Numbered from the stretch's first letter, positions 1-4,879 are shown. The stretch is DNA of 6,238 nt from Actinomycetes bacterium (GCA_029263035.1 JAJCYF010000016.1:1-6238), one strand, 5' to 3'. Notes: generated by a model not told the origin, from the sequence alone. Program-made: numbers and translations.

Positions 1-239
1 TGACGGGCCTGGCATTTCCCGAAAGCGACGACTACGACACACTCGGCGGGCTGATGGCCGGCGAGCTGGGGAAGATCCCGAAGGTCGGCAATGCGGCCGC
101 GCTAACCCTCGAAGACATCCCCGTGGTGCTCACGGTGCAGCGGATGGACGGATTCCGGGTGGACCGGCTGCTGGCGGACATCCAATCCCCCCCGGACTCC
201 GACGACGAGCCGGCACCCGAGGGAACTGCCGATGAATAA
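1..239 (+). CDS. Hemolysin/CorC-family protein, C-terminal fragment (transporter-associated CorC_HlyC domain)
   Basis: This is the 3' end of a gene entering from the left, read in the frame starting at base 3, with 78 residues visible before TAA. The visible part matches the small C-terminal CorC_HlyC (transporter-associated) domain that follows the CNNM and CBS domains in HlyC/CorC proteins. Its signs are the D-Y-D-T-L-G-G-L core, G-K-I-P-K-V-G-N, and a closing strand with M-D-G-x-R-V. An acidic, Pro-rich tail follows (PPDSDDEPAPEG). Family members are integral membrane proteins linked to Mg/Co or Na transport and metal resistance; the membrane part lies outside the window. The stop codon sits inside the start of the next gene (8-nt overlap), and that gene encodes a paralogue, so the two are almost certainly co-transcribed and translationally coupled. 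Family assignment is secure; substrate is unknown. Confidence 0.85.
   Translation, partial: TGLAFPESDDYDTLGGLMAGELGKIPKVGNAAALTLEDIPVVLTVQRMDGFRVDRLLADIQSPPDSDDEPAPEGTADE
219..239 (+). promoter_or_regulatory. Ribosome binding site and stop/start overlap coupling the two CNNM genes
   Basis: GAGGGA (219-224) lies seven bases before ATG 232. The upstream gene terminates at TAA 237-239, inside the new gene's first codons (ATGAATAA). This arrangement normally couples translation of the second gene to the first. Confidence 0.7.
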
Positions 240-1272
240 CCTCACTGCGCTTCTCATCGCTCTGGCGCTTCTAATCGGGAATGCCTTCTTCGTGGGGGCC
301 GAGTTCGCGCTGATCTCGCTGCGGCGTTCGCAGATTGAGCCGCGGGCCGAAGCAGGCTCCAGGCCGGCGAAGATCACCCTGAAAGCCATGGAGAATGTGT
401 CGCTCATGATGGCGGGAGCGCAGCTGGGGATCACGATGTGCTCCCTGGGCCTGGGGGCGATCGGAGAGCCCGCGGTGGCCCATCTGCTCGAGGTGCCCCT
501 GGATGCGATGAACGTTCCCGAGTCGCTGCTCCACCCGATCGCATTCACGGTGGCCCTGGGAATCGTGGTTTTCCTCCACATGGTCCTGGGTGAGATGGTT
601 CCCAAGAACCTGGCGCTGGCGGGTCCCACGAAGTCGGCTCTGCTTCTCAGCCCGATTCTGTACGCCATCGTCTTCATCCTCAAGCCCTTGATAGTCACCC
701 TCAACGCCATCGGCAACACCATCCTGCGGCTGTTCAAGGTGGAGCCGAAGGACGAGGTGGCATCGGCATTCACCCGGGAGGAGGTGGCTGCGCTGGTGGC
801 CGAATCCAAGAAGGAGGGTCTGCTGAAAAAGAGTGAGCACGAGCTGCTGGAGGGAGCACTGTCCTTTCCGGAACGCAGCGTTCGGACCGTGCTCATCCCG
901 ACCTCCCGGCTGGAGGTACTGGACATCGGCATTACCGCCGCCGATGTGGAGGCCAGAGCGGCCCAGACCGGGTTCTCCCGGTTCCCGGTTCGTGACACCG
1001 AGGGTGAGCTGGTGGGCTACCTGCACCTGAAGGACGTGCTGGAGGAGGACCCCGCCAAGCGGATACGCAAGATCGCCGCCAAACGTATCCGTCCCATGCC
1101 CACCCTGGCCGCCGACGAGCCCCTGGACTCGGCCCTTCGCCTGATGCAGGAGCGCGGCACCCATCTGGCCCGGGTTCATGAGCCGGACGGCACCTTCATC
1201 GGGGTGGTGACCCTCGAGGACGTGCTGGAGGAGCTGGTCGGGGTCATCCGGGACGCCACCCAGTCGGCGTAG
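232..1272 (+). CDS. CNNM/CBS-domain membrane protein (HlyC/CorC family), short form
   Basis: A 346-residue inner-membrane protein of the HlyC/CorC (CNNM) family, whose members are linked to Mg/Co/Na ion transport. Residues 1 to about 190 form the CNNM (DUF21) domain: a first membrane helix at 3-26 with A-E-F-A-L-I-S-L-R-R at its end, the conserved segment G-A-Q-L-G-I-T-M-C-S-L-G-L-G at 62-75, a helix at about 102-119 leading into G-E-M-V-P-K-N-L-A-L (120-129), and another helix at about 136-158. A CBS pair covers about 215-335, with S-R-F-P-V at 249-253 and V-T-L-E-D-V-L-E-E-L-V-G at 326-337. It ends there, so the CorC_HlyC domain seen in the upstream paralogue is missing. The usual M-x-P-R at the start of the first CBS motif reads L-I-P-T. 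The ATG at 232 has GAGGGA at 219-224 and overlaps the upstream stop. It converges on the next gene with only nine bases between. Confidence 0.93.
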   Translation: MNNLTALLIALALLIGNAFFVGAEFALISLRRSQIEPRAEAGSRPAKITLKAMENVSLMMAGAQLGITMCSLGLGAIGEPAVAHLLEVPLDAMNVPESLLHPIAFTVALGIVVFLHMVLGEMVPKNLALAGPTKSALLLSPILYAIVFILKPLIVTLNAIGNTILRLFKVEPKDEVASAFTREEVAALVAESKKEGLLKKSEHELLEGALSFPERSVRTVLIPTSRLEVLDIGITAADVEARAAQTGFSRFPVRDTEGELVGYLHLKDVLEEDPAKRIRKIAAKRIRPMPTLAADEPLDSALRLMQERGTHLARVHEPDGTFIGVVTLEDVLEELVGVIRDATQSA

Positions 1273-1281
1273 GAATCTGGT

Positions 1282-1803
1282 CTAGCGGCGTACCAGCTCG
1301 GAGAACCTAAGGAGCAGGTCGTCGGTCCCATGCCTCAGGGCTCTCAGATCGAGGGCCATCAGCTCCTCCGCAGTCCCCTCAGACAGAGCCCGGATCTCGT
1401 CGAACCTGCCCTGAAGCTCGGCAGAAAGCGTTCCGGCAGGCTCCATCTCCAGCGCCTCGGCCAGATACCTCAGCATCGAATGCAGCTGCTGCATCACGCC
1501 GAAGACGTCGAACATCTGCCCGGCAATCCCGGGCGAGCTGCGCCAGGTTTCGCCTCCGAAGGTCAGCTGGGTGACCTTCTGGCCGGCGCCGAAGCAGTCG
1601 TAGGCGATACAGCCGGGGAAACCTTCGGGTCTCAACCGCTCGTGGATGCTGCACCGAAAGTCGGTCGTCAGTTTGAGACAGGGTTTGCCGGCGGGTTTGT
1701 TGATGGCAAAGTCGGAGGACCGGGCAAACGCCGGGGCGACACAACACAACCCGCAGCACCGCTCGCAGTCGGGCTTGAGTTCAAGGCGTGGGGCGTCCGG
1801 CAC
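1282..1803 (-). CDS. Cysteine-cluster protein, YkgJ-like putative zinc/iron-chelating domain
   Basis: A predicted soluble protein of 173 residues. The N-terminal half carries nine cysteines: C13-x2-C16-C17-x2-C20-C21, then C42 in K-P-C, C51 in F-R-C-S-I-H, C65 in G-F-P-G-C and C70 in Y-D-C-F-G-A-G-Q. This order (CxxC/CC cluster, PC, C-x-I-H/Y, C, C) resembles the CxxCxxCC family of putative zinc- or iron-chelating proteins (YkgJ/UPF0153). The C-terminal half (about 95-173) is helical with no cysteine. The GTG start at 1803 is chosen because AAAGGAG (1812-1818, minus strand) sits eight bases upstream. The frame stays open to 2037, but that extension runs through the divergent pentapeptide gene and is not protein-like. 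From memory, Streptomyces pentapeptide proteins carry a very similar Cys-rich N-terminal region fused to their repeats; here the repeats are a separate divergent gene. The molecular role is unknown. Confidence 0.82.
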   Translation of the reverse strand: MPDAPRLELKPDCERCCGLCCVAPAFARSSDFAINKPAGKPCLKLTTDFRCSIHERLRPEGFPGCIAYDCFGAGQKVTQLTFGGETWRSSPGIAGQMFDVFGVMQQLHSMLRYLAEALEMEPAGTLSAELQGRFDEIRALSEGTAEELMALDLRALRHGTDDLLLRFSELVRR

Positions 1804-1866
1804 GTCGATTTCTCCTTTAAGTAACGTGGTTCGAAGCGTATCCGCTGGACAACTACACTTCAGCCG
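1804..1866. promoter_or_regulatory. Divergent intergenic region with a candidate leaderless promoter (TACACT, 1854-1859)
   Basis: These 63 bases separate two divergently transcribed genes and must hold a promoter for each. On the plus strand TACACT at 1854-1859 fits the actinobacterial TANNNT -10 pattern. A start about seven bases downstream would coincide with ATG 1867, and there is no purine-rich ribosome site before that ATG, which suggests a leaderless mRNA. No good -35 box is visible (TTCGAA at 1830-1835 is a poor match). I could not choose a minus-strand promoter with confidence. Confidence 0.45.
1812..1818 (-). promoter_or_regulatory. Shine-Dalgarno site fixing the GTG start of the Cys-cluster gene
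   Basis: On the minus strand AAAGGAG precedes GTG (1803-1801) by eight bases. It decides between this start and longer upstream reading of the same open frame. Confidence 0.75.
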
Positions 1867-2364
1867 ATGGCGGACAAACAGCAGGTGCAGACGCTGCTCG
1901 GGTCCCCGGCCGGCTGGAACGCCTGGAGGGCCCGGAACCCGAACACCCGTCCGGACCTCACGGGAGCCGACCTGACCCGGGCGAAGCTGCACCGGGCCGA
2001 CCTGCGGGAGGCGGACCTGAGCGGGGCAGTGCTCCACCGCGCCTCACTTTCCGAGGCCCGCCTGGCCGGAGCCGACCTCACCCGGGCGACCCTGAGCGAA
2101 TCCGACCTCGTCGCCGCCGACCTCAGCCGGACCACGCTGGTGCGGGCGAGCCTGGTGGGGGCCCTGCTGCTGGGGGCCGATCTGAGCCACGCCGACCTGG
2201 GCGTCGCCGACCTCCGGGGGGCCGACCTGCGGGGGGCGGACCTGAAGGGGGCCAACCTATCGCAAGCCTTCTTTGTGATCCAGACCCAGGTGGAGTCCGC
2301 CACCGGCAACCGCAAAACCAGGCTTCCCCCTTCACTCGTCCGCCCGGAGCACTGGAGTATTTGA
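1867..2364 (+). CDS. Pentapeptide-repeat protein, 21 uninterrupted repeats
   Basis: A predicted cytoplasmic protein of 165 residues with no signal peptide or membrane segment. After an N-terminal cap containing W-N-A-W-R-A-R-N-P (17-25), leucine recurs at exactly every fifth position from L31 to L131, mostly as A-(D/N)-L-x-x, giving 21 consecutive pentapeptides without a break. Such repeats fold as a right-handed quadrilateral beta-helix with four repeats per turn, so about five turns are expected. The C-terminal cap Q-T-Q-V-E-S-A-T-G-N followed by K-T-R-L-P-P-S-L and R-P-E-H-W (147-163) resembles the end seen in many pentapeptide proteins. Some family members mimic DNA and protect gyrase, but nothing here shows that activity. 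It is divergent from the Cys-cluster gene, whose product is fused to such repeats in some actinobacteria (recalled). The start has no Shine-Dalgarno and may be leaderless. Confidence 0.93.
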   Translation: MADKQQVQTLLGSPAGWNAWRARNPNTRPDLTGADLTRAKLHRADLREADLSGAVLHRASLSEARLAGADLTRATLSESDLVAADLSRTTLVRASLVGALLLGADLSHADLGVADLRGADLRGADLKGANLSQAFFVIQTQVESATGNRKTRLPPSLVRPEHWSI

Positions 2365-2383
2365 CGCACTGACGGATGGCGAG

Positions 2384-2400
2384 GCGGAATCGCCTTCCGC
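2384..2400. repeat. Short inverted repeat GCGGAA-N5-TTCCGC
   Basis: A perfect 6-bp inverted repeat with a 5-base loop lies between the pentapeptide gene and the lipoprotein gene. An alternative pairing, AGGCG/CGCCT around a GAAT loop (2382-2395), uses the same bases. No T-run follows, so it is not a classic terminator; it could be a weak terminator, an mRNA structure or an operator near the lipoprotein promoter. Confidence 0.4.
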
Positions 2401-2406
2401 AGTTGG

Positions 2407-2412
2407 TAGGGT
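2407..2412 (+). promoter_or_regulatory. Candidate -10 box (TAGGGT) upstream of the lipoprotein gene
   Basis: TAGGGT fits TANNNT and lies 38 bases before the ATG at 2451, leaving a short leader with a ribosome site. No convincing -35 is seen at 16-18 bases. It fits a promoter for the lipoprotein-glycosylase unit but is weak on its own. Confidence 0.3.
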
Positions 2413-2437
2413 CTACGGGTACCCGATCGCTCTATCG

Positions 2438-2443
2438 AAGGGA
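2438..2443 (+). promoter_or_regulatory. Shine-Dalgarno site deciding the lipoprotein start
   Basis: AAGGGA sits seven bases before ATG 2451. It supports this start over the in-frame ATG at 2376, which would put 25 polar, Arg-rich residues before the signal peptide. Confidence 0.65.
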
Positions 2444-2450
2444 TCTGCTG

Positions 2451-2894
2451 ATGAAAAACGCGGTGGGAATTCTGGCTTTGCTCTGCGTGTTACTGCTCGC
2501 CGCGTGCGGCGACAACGAGGACAACGGAGGAGCATTGGAGGGCTCGCCGTCGCCCTCTCCGGAAGCCGCCAGCGTTGCCTTCGCCTCTCCCGCCGACGGT
2601 GCCACTGTCGGCAGCCCGGTAGCGATCGAGATGGAGGCGCAAGGATTCACCCTGGAACCGGCCTCCGAAGGAGTCAACGAGAATGCCGGCCACCTCCACG
2701 TAATGATCGACACCGCTTGTGTGCCCGAAGGACAGGTCATCCCCGCCGATGAGGCTCACGTTCACTACGGCATGGCCCAGACCGAAGCCGAGCTGGCCCT
2801 GGAGCCGGGCGAGCACGAGCTTTGTCTCCAGGCGGCCGACGGGGCCCACGTCGCCCTGCCGATCACCAGCACCATCAGCATCACCGTCGAGTAA
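2451..2894 (+). CDS. Secreted lipoprotein with DUF4399-like domain
   Basis: A 147-residue predicted lipoprotein. Residues 1-18 are a type II signal peptide (one Lys, then a Leu/Ala-rich core) ending in the lipobox L16-A-A-C19, so C19 should be lipidated after cleavage. A short acidic/Ser-Pro linker (about 20-40) leads to a beta-rich domain from about 41 to 147. It has S-P-A-D-G-A-T-V-G-S-P near its start, G-H-L-H-V-M-I-D (80-87), then I-P-A-D-E-A-H-V-H-Y-G (97-107), Q-T-E-A-E-L-x-L-E-P-G-E-H (110-122) and a final strand. These fit DUF4399, a His-rich domain of exported proteins with unknown function. Histidines 81, 83, 103 and 105 could bind metal (inference), and C90 with C125 could form a disulfide. 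The ATG at 2451 is chosen over ATG 2376 because it starts the signal peptide directly and has AAGGGA at 2438-2443. The glycosylase-like gene follows after 19 bases. Confidence 0.88.
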   Translation: MKNAVGILALLCVLLLAACGDNEDNGGALEGSPSPSPEAASVAFASPADGATVGSPVAIEMEAQGFTLEPASEGVNENAGHLHVMIDTACVPEGQVIPADEAHVHYGMAQTEAELALEPGEHELCLQAADGAHVALPITSTISITVE

Positions 2895-2903
2895 CCCGGC
2901 GCC

Positions 2904-2909
2904 GGAGGG
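2904..2909 (+). promoter_or_regulatory. Shine-Dalgarno site for the TTG start of the AlkZ-like gene
   Basis: GGAGGG lies four to five bases before TTG 2914, in the 19-base gap after the lipoprotein stop. It supports internal initiation on a shared mRNA and rejects the ATG at 2719. Confidence 0.65.
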
Positions 2910-2913
2910 TCAC

Positions 2914-4023
2914 TTGGCCGAGAGGGTACTGACCCTTCGGGAACTGAACCGCACCACCCTTGCCCGCCAGATGCTGCTGTCCCGGACAACCGGGACGGCA
3001 GTGGAGGCGGTCACCCGGCTGGTCGGGCTGCAGGCACAGGCATCCGTGGCGCCGTTCGTCGGGCTCTGGACCCGGGTTGAGGGGCTGACCCGGCAGGAGA
3101 TCGCCGCCTGTATCGAACAAAAGGTGCTGGTCAAGGCCACGATGATGCGGGGAACGCTGCACCTGGTCACCGCCGTGGACTACCTGCAGCTTCGCTCGAC
3201 CCTTCAGCCGGTCCTGGATTCGGCGCTCTCGAGCATCCAGAAAGGCCGGGCCGAGGATCTGGACGTCCCCACCCTGCTGGAGGCCGCCCGGCCGTTCCTG
3301 GAGCAGGCCCCCCGTTCCTTCGCCGAGATAACGACCATGGCCCTGGACCTGTTTCCCGACGGCGATCCGGGCGCCATGCGGTACGCGGTCAGGATGCGAC
3401 TGCCGCTGGTCCAGGTGCCGGTTCAAAAGGCCTGGAGCTATCCCGGCAACCCCAAGTACACGCTCGGCGAATCCTGGCTGGGAAAGCAGATCTCCCCCGA
3501 GGAGCGCTTTGAGGAGCTGATCCTGCGGTACCTGTCGGCCTTCGGCCCCGCCTCCATCGCCGACATGCAGGCCTGGTCCGGCTGGAGCGGCCTCAAGACC
3601 CGCATCGAGACGATGCGGCCGGCCCTCGCTGTCTACCGGGACGAAAGGGGACGGGAGTTGTTCGACCATCCGGAGCTGCCGATAGAGGGTCCGGACCTCC
3701 CGGCACCTGAGCGGTTCCTGCCCGAGTTCGACAATGTCCTGCTGTCGCACGCCGACCGGACCAGGATCCTGGCCGACGAACACCGCTCCAAGGTCTATCT
3801 CCCGGTCCTTCGGGTGCGCCCGACGATTCTGGTGGACGGCTTCGTCGCCGGGACCTGGAGGCTGGAGAAAGCCAGAGGCGTCGCCACCCTGGTTGTGCAA
3901 CCGTTCCGATCAATATCCCAAAAGAGCCGGGATGCGCTGACCGGGGAGGCGGAAAAGCTGGTGCGTTTCGCCGGCTTCGACGCCGGGCACCACGAGGTCA
4001 GGGTGGAGAAACCGGTCCTCTAA
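2914..4023 (+). CDS. Winged-helix DNA-binding protein of the HTH_42 / AlkZ-like DNA glycosylase family
   Basis: A 369-residue predicted cytoplasmic protein of the HTH_42 family, which includes Streptomyces AlkZ and E. coli YcaQ, glycosylases that unhook alkylated or cross-linked bases. The N-terminal L-R-E-L-N-R-T-T-L-A-R-Q (8-19) and the catalytic-type motif Q40-A-Q42 in V-G-L-Q-A-Q match the family's Q-x-Q signature. K-A-T-M-M-R-G-T-L-H-L-V-T follows, then winged-helix segments. The A-F-G-P-A-S-I-A-D-M-Q-A-W-S-G region and the C-terminal L-P-E-F-D-N-V-L-L-S-H-A-D-R and V-D-G-F-V-A-G-T-W motifs are also typical. The TTG start at 2914 is chosen because GGAGGG (2904-2909) lies just upstream and the family's N-terminus begins there; the same frame extends to 2719 but runs through the lipoprotein gene. 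It is probably co-transcribed with the lipoprotein. Its 3' end overlaps the convergent Fur-family gene by four bases. Repair activity is inferred from the motif; substrate is unknown. Confidence 0.87.
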   Translation: MAERVLTLRELNRTTLARQMLLSRTTGTAVEAVTRLVGLQAQASVAPFVGLWTRVEGLTRQEIAACIEQKVLVKATMMRGTLHLVTAVDYLQLRSTLQPVLDSALSSIQKGRAEDLDVPTLLEAARPFLEQAPRSFAEITTMALDLFPDGDPGAMRYAVRMRLPLVQVPVQKAWSYPGNPKYTLGESWLGKQISPEERFEELILRYLSAFGPASIADMQAWSGWSGLKTRIETMRPALAVYRDERGRELFDHPELPIEGPDLPAPERFLPEFDNVLLSHADRTRILADEHRSKVYLPVLRVRPTILVDGFVAGTWRLEKARGVATLVVQPFRSISQKSRDALTGEAEKLVRFAGFDAGHHEVRVEKPVL

Positions 4024-4427
4024 CGGCAGGCGGGACAGAGTCCTTCCAGGTCCACCCGGTGGGTCCGGACGTCGAATCCGGTTTCTTCGGCCGCCTGACG
4101 GGCGGCTTCCTCCACGGCTTTCTCCAGCTTGTCCGAGGCGCTCACATCGGCCATCGTCCCGCAGGAGGAGCAAATCAGATGGTGGTGATGGTGCCCGCTG
4201 ACGTCCTCCGCCAGCTCGAAGCGCCCCAGGTCGTCGGCTCCCGATACCCTGCGGGCCACATCGGCCTCGCACAGGATCGTGAGGTTGCGGTAGGCGGAGC
4301 TGATGGTAACCGTACCGGCGGCAGCGAGAATCTCGGGAATGGTCAGAGGCCGCTTGGCGGCAGCCAGCGCGTCCACCAGCGCCCGGCGGCAGGTGGTGTA
4401 GCGCTGGTCGGCGGCGGTCAGACGCAA
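4020..4427 (-). CDS. Fur-family metal-dependent transcriptional repressor
   Basis: A 135-residue Fur-family repressor, which binds DNA as a dimer when loaded with metal. The N-terminal winged helix (about 1-72) contains R-P-L-T-I-P-E-I-L and the recognition-helix region S-S-A-Y-R-N-L-T-I-L (43-52). G-R-F-E-L (68-72) then leads to the metal region, a run of five histidines (79-83). Two CxxC pairs, C86/C89 and C131/C134, form the usual structural zinc site, with H123 and G-L-C-P-A-C at the end. TTG 4427 is preferred because CGGGAGG (4433-4439, minus) is five bases upstream and this gives a normal family length. The frame stays open to ATG 4550, which would add 41 residues unlike any Fur N-terminus and has no ribosome site. 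Whether it senses Fe, Zn or peroxide cannot be told. It is divergent from a zinc-ribbon gene and overlaps the AlkZ-like gene end. Confidence 0.9.
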   Translation of the reverse strand: MRLTAADQRYTTCRRALVDALAAAKRPLTIPEILAAAGTVTISSAYRNLTILCEADVARRVSGADDLGRFELAEDVSGHHHHHLICSSCGTMADVSASDKLEKAVEEAARQAAEETGFDVRTHRVDLEGLCPACR

Positions 4428-4432
4428 CGCAG

Positions 4433-4439
4433 CCTCCCG
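4433..4439 (-). promoter_or_regulatory. Shine-Dalgarno site favouring the TTG start of the Fur-family gene
   Basis: CGGGAGG on the minus strand is followed by five bases (CTGCG) and then TTG (4427-4425). No comparable site precedes the upstream ATG at 4550. Confidence 0.6.
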
Positions 4440-4511
4440 GTGGAGGCCATCGTTTGTATGGCCTGCATCTGCTTCACCGGGAGCCGAAATACCACGTCCG
4501 TGCGGCACACC

Positions 4512-4522
4512 CAACTCAGTTG
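4512..4522. repeat. 11-bp palindrome CAACTCAGTTG upstream of the Fur-family gene
   Basis: A perfect 5-1-5 inverted repeat lies about 85 bases upstream of the preferred Fur-family start and downstream of the candidate TATGAT -10 box. Fur-family repressors often bind odd-centred inverted repeats in their own promoters, so autoregulation is possible, but the sequence is short and could arise by chance. Confidence 0.35.
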
Positions 4523-4662
4523 TGGACCTGATGTGAACCTCCCTGTTCATCAAGCCGTTGAATCAAACCAGCTTCCATCATAAAAGGAAGGGACCGTCCG
4601 GACCGGTTGGGCGACTTAAGCCGGCCGGAATGAGATCATGAAAGTATCGAATCGACCGCTCC

Positions 4663-4670
4663 AAGGAGGA
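4663..4670 (+). promoter_or_regulatory. Strong Shine-Dalgarno site of the zinc-ribbon gene
   Basis: AAGGAGGA is nearly fully complementary to the 16S rRNA tail and lies eight bases before GTG 4679. It is the strongest ribosome site in the window and suggests efficient translation. Confidence 0.75.
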
Positions 4671-4678
4671 CAACTGAA

Positions 4679-4879
4679 GTGGCTTCCTTCAAATGTATCG
4701 ACCCCATGTGCGGAGTGACCCTGGTGGAGGACGAGGACGAGGTGGTTCTTTGCCCCAAGTGCGACAAGCAGATGGAGGAGTTCTTCCCGGAGATCACCGC
4801 GTGCGACGTGCCTCCCGAACAAAATGTGGCCGACGCCAGCCCGCTGGCCCGAGCGATCTCAGCCAAGTTCACGAACTGA
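4679..4879 (+). CDS. Small zinc-ribbon protein of unknown function
   Basis: A 66-residue acidic, soluble protein with no signal peptide or membrane segment. Cysteines at 6, 11, 25 and 28 (C-x4-C ... C-P-K-C) form a plausible four-Cys zinc ribbon. A tail with one further Cys (42) follows, rich in Pro, Glu and Asp, ending A-R-A-I-S-A-K-F. I do not recognise a named family. The GTG start at 4679 is well supported: AAGGAGGA (4663-4670), a near-perfect Shine-Dalgarno, lies eight bases upstream. It is divergent from the Fur-family repressor and shares its control region, so regulation by that repressor is possible but unproven. Zinc-ribbon miniproteins can be structural, RNA-binding or regulatory; nothing here chooses among these. 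The strong ribosome site and clean frame make a real gene likely. Confidence 0.78.
   Translation: MASFKCIDPMCGVTLVEDEDEVVLCPKCDKQMEEFFPEITACDVPPEQNVADASPLARAISAKFTN

Larger units (their letters stand above)
4428..4678. promoter_or_regulatory. Shared regulatory region between the Fur-family and zinc-ribbon genes
   Basis: This 251-base divergent gap must hold promoters for both genes. On the minus strand TATGAT (4582-4577) is five of six to the -10 consensus, without a clear -35. On the plus strand TTGAAT (4558-4563), 17 bases, then TAAAAG (4581-4586) is a weak overlapping candidate. Palindromes in the gap are CAACT-C-AGTTG (4512-4522), TTGA-A-TCAA (4558-4566) and GTCCGGAC (4596-4603). Any of these could be an operator; none matches a Fur, Zur or PerR box that I can identify. 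Confidence 0.4.

Noticed and set aside
102..1179. Long minus-strand open frames (102-998 and 271-1179) opposite the CNNM genes
   Set aside because: They are antisense shadows of well-supported coding sequence, common in high-GC DNA, with Ser/Arg- or Gln/Gly-rich translations and no recognisable domain.
1804..2037. Upstream extension of the Cys-cluster protein to 2037
   Set aside because: The added 78 residues are mostly the antisense translation of the pentapeptide repeats; the GTG at 1803 has a good Shine-Dalgarno.
1860..2369. Minus-strand Arg/Ser/Pro-rich open frame over the pentapeptide gene
   Set aside because: Its periodic Arg-Ser-Ala-Pro pattern is the mirror of the GCCGACCTG-type repeats; no start signal or domain.
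2376..2450. ATG 2376 as the lipoprotein start
   Set aside because: It adds 25 Arg-rich residues before a complete signal peptide that begins at ATG 2451 with its own ribosome site.
2719..2913. ATG 2719 as the start of the AlkZ-like protein
   Set aside because: The extension is an out-of-frame reading of the lipoprotein; family homology begins just after TTG 2914.
2881..3900. 339-residue minus-strand open frame opposite the AlkZ-like gene
   Set aside because: Low-complexity antisense reading without domains; the plus-strand frame has clear family motifs throughout.
4059..4583. Plus-strand open frame across the Fur-family gene
   Set aside because: It lies opposite a clear Fur-family protein with both CxxC pairs and the His cluster; its Gly/Arg-rich translation has no domain.
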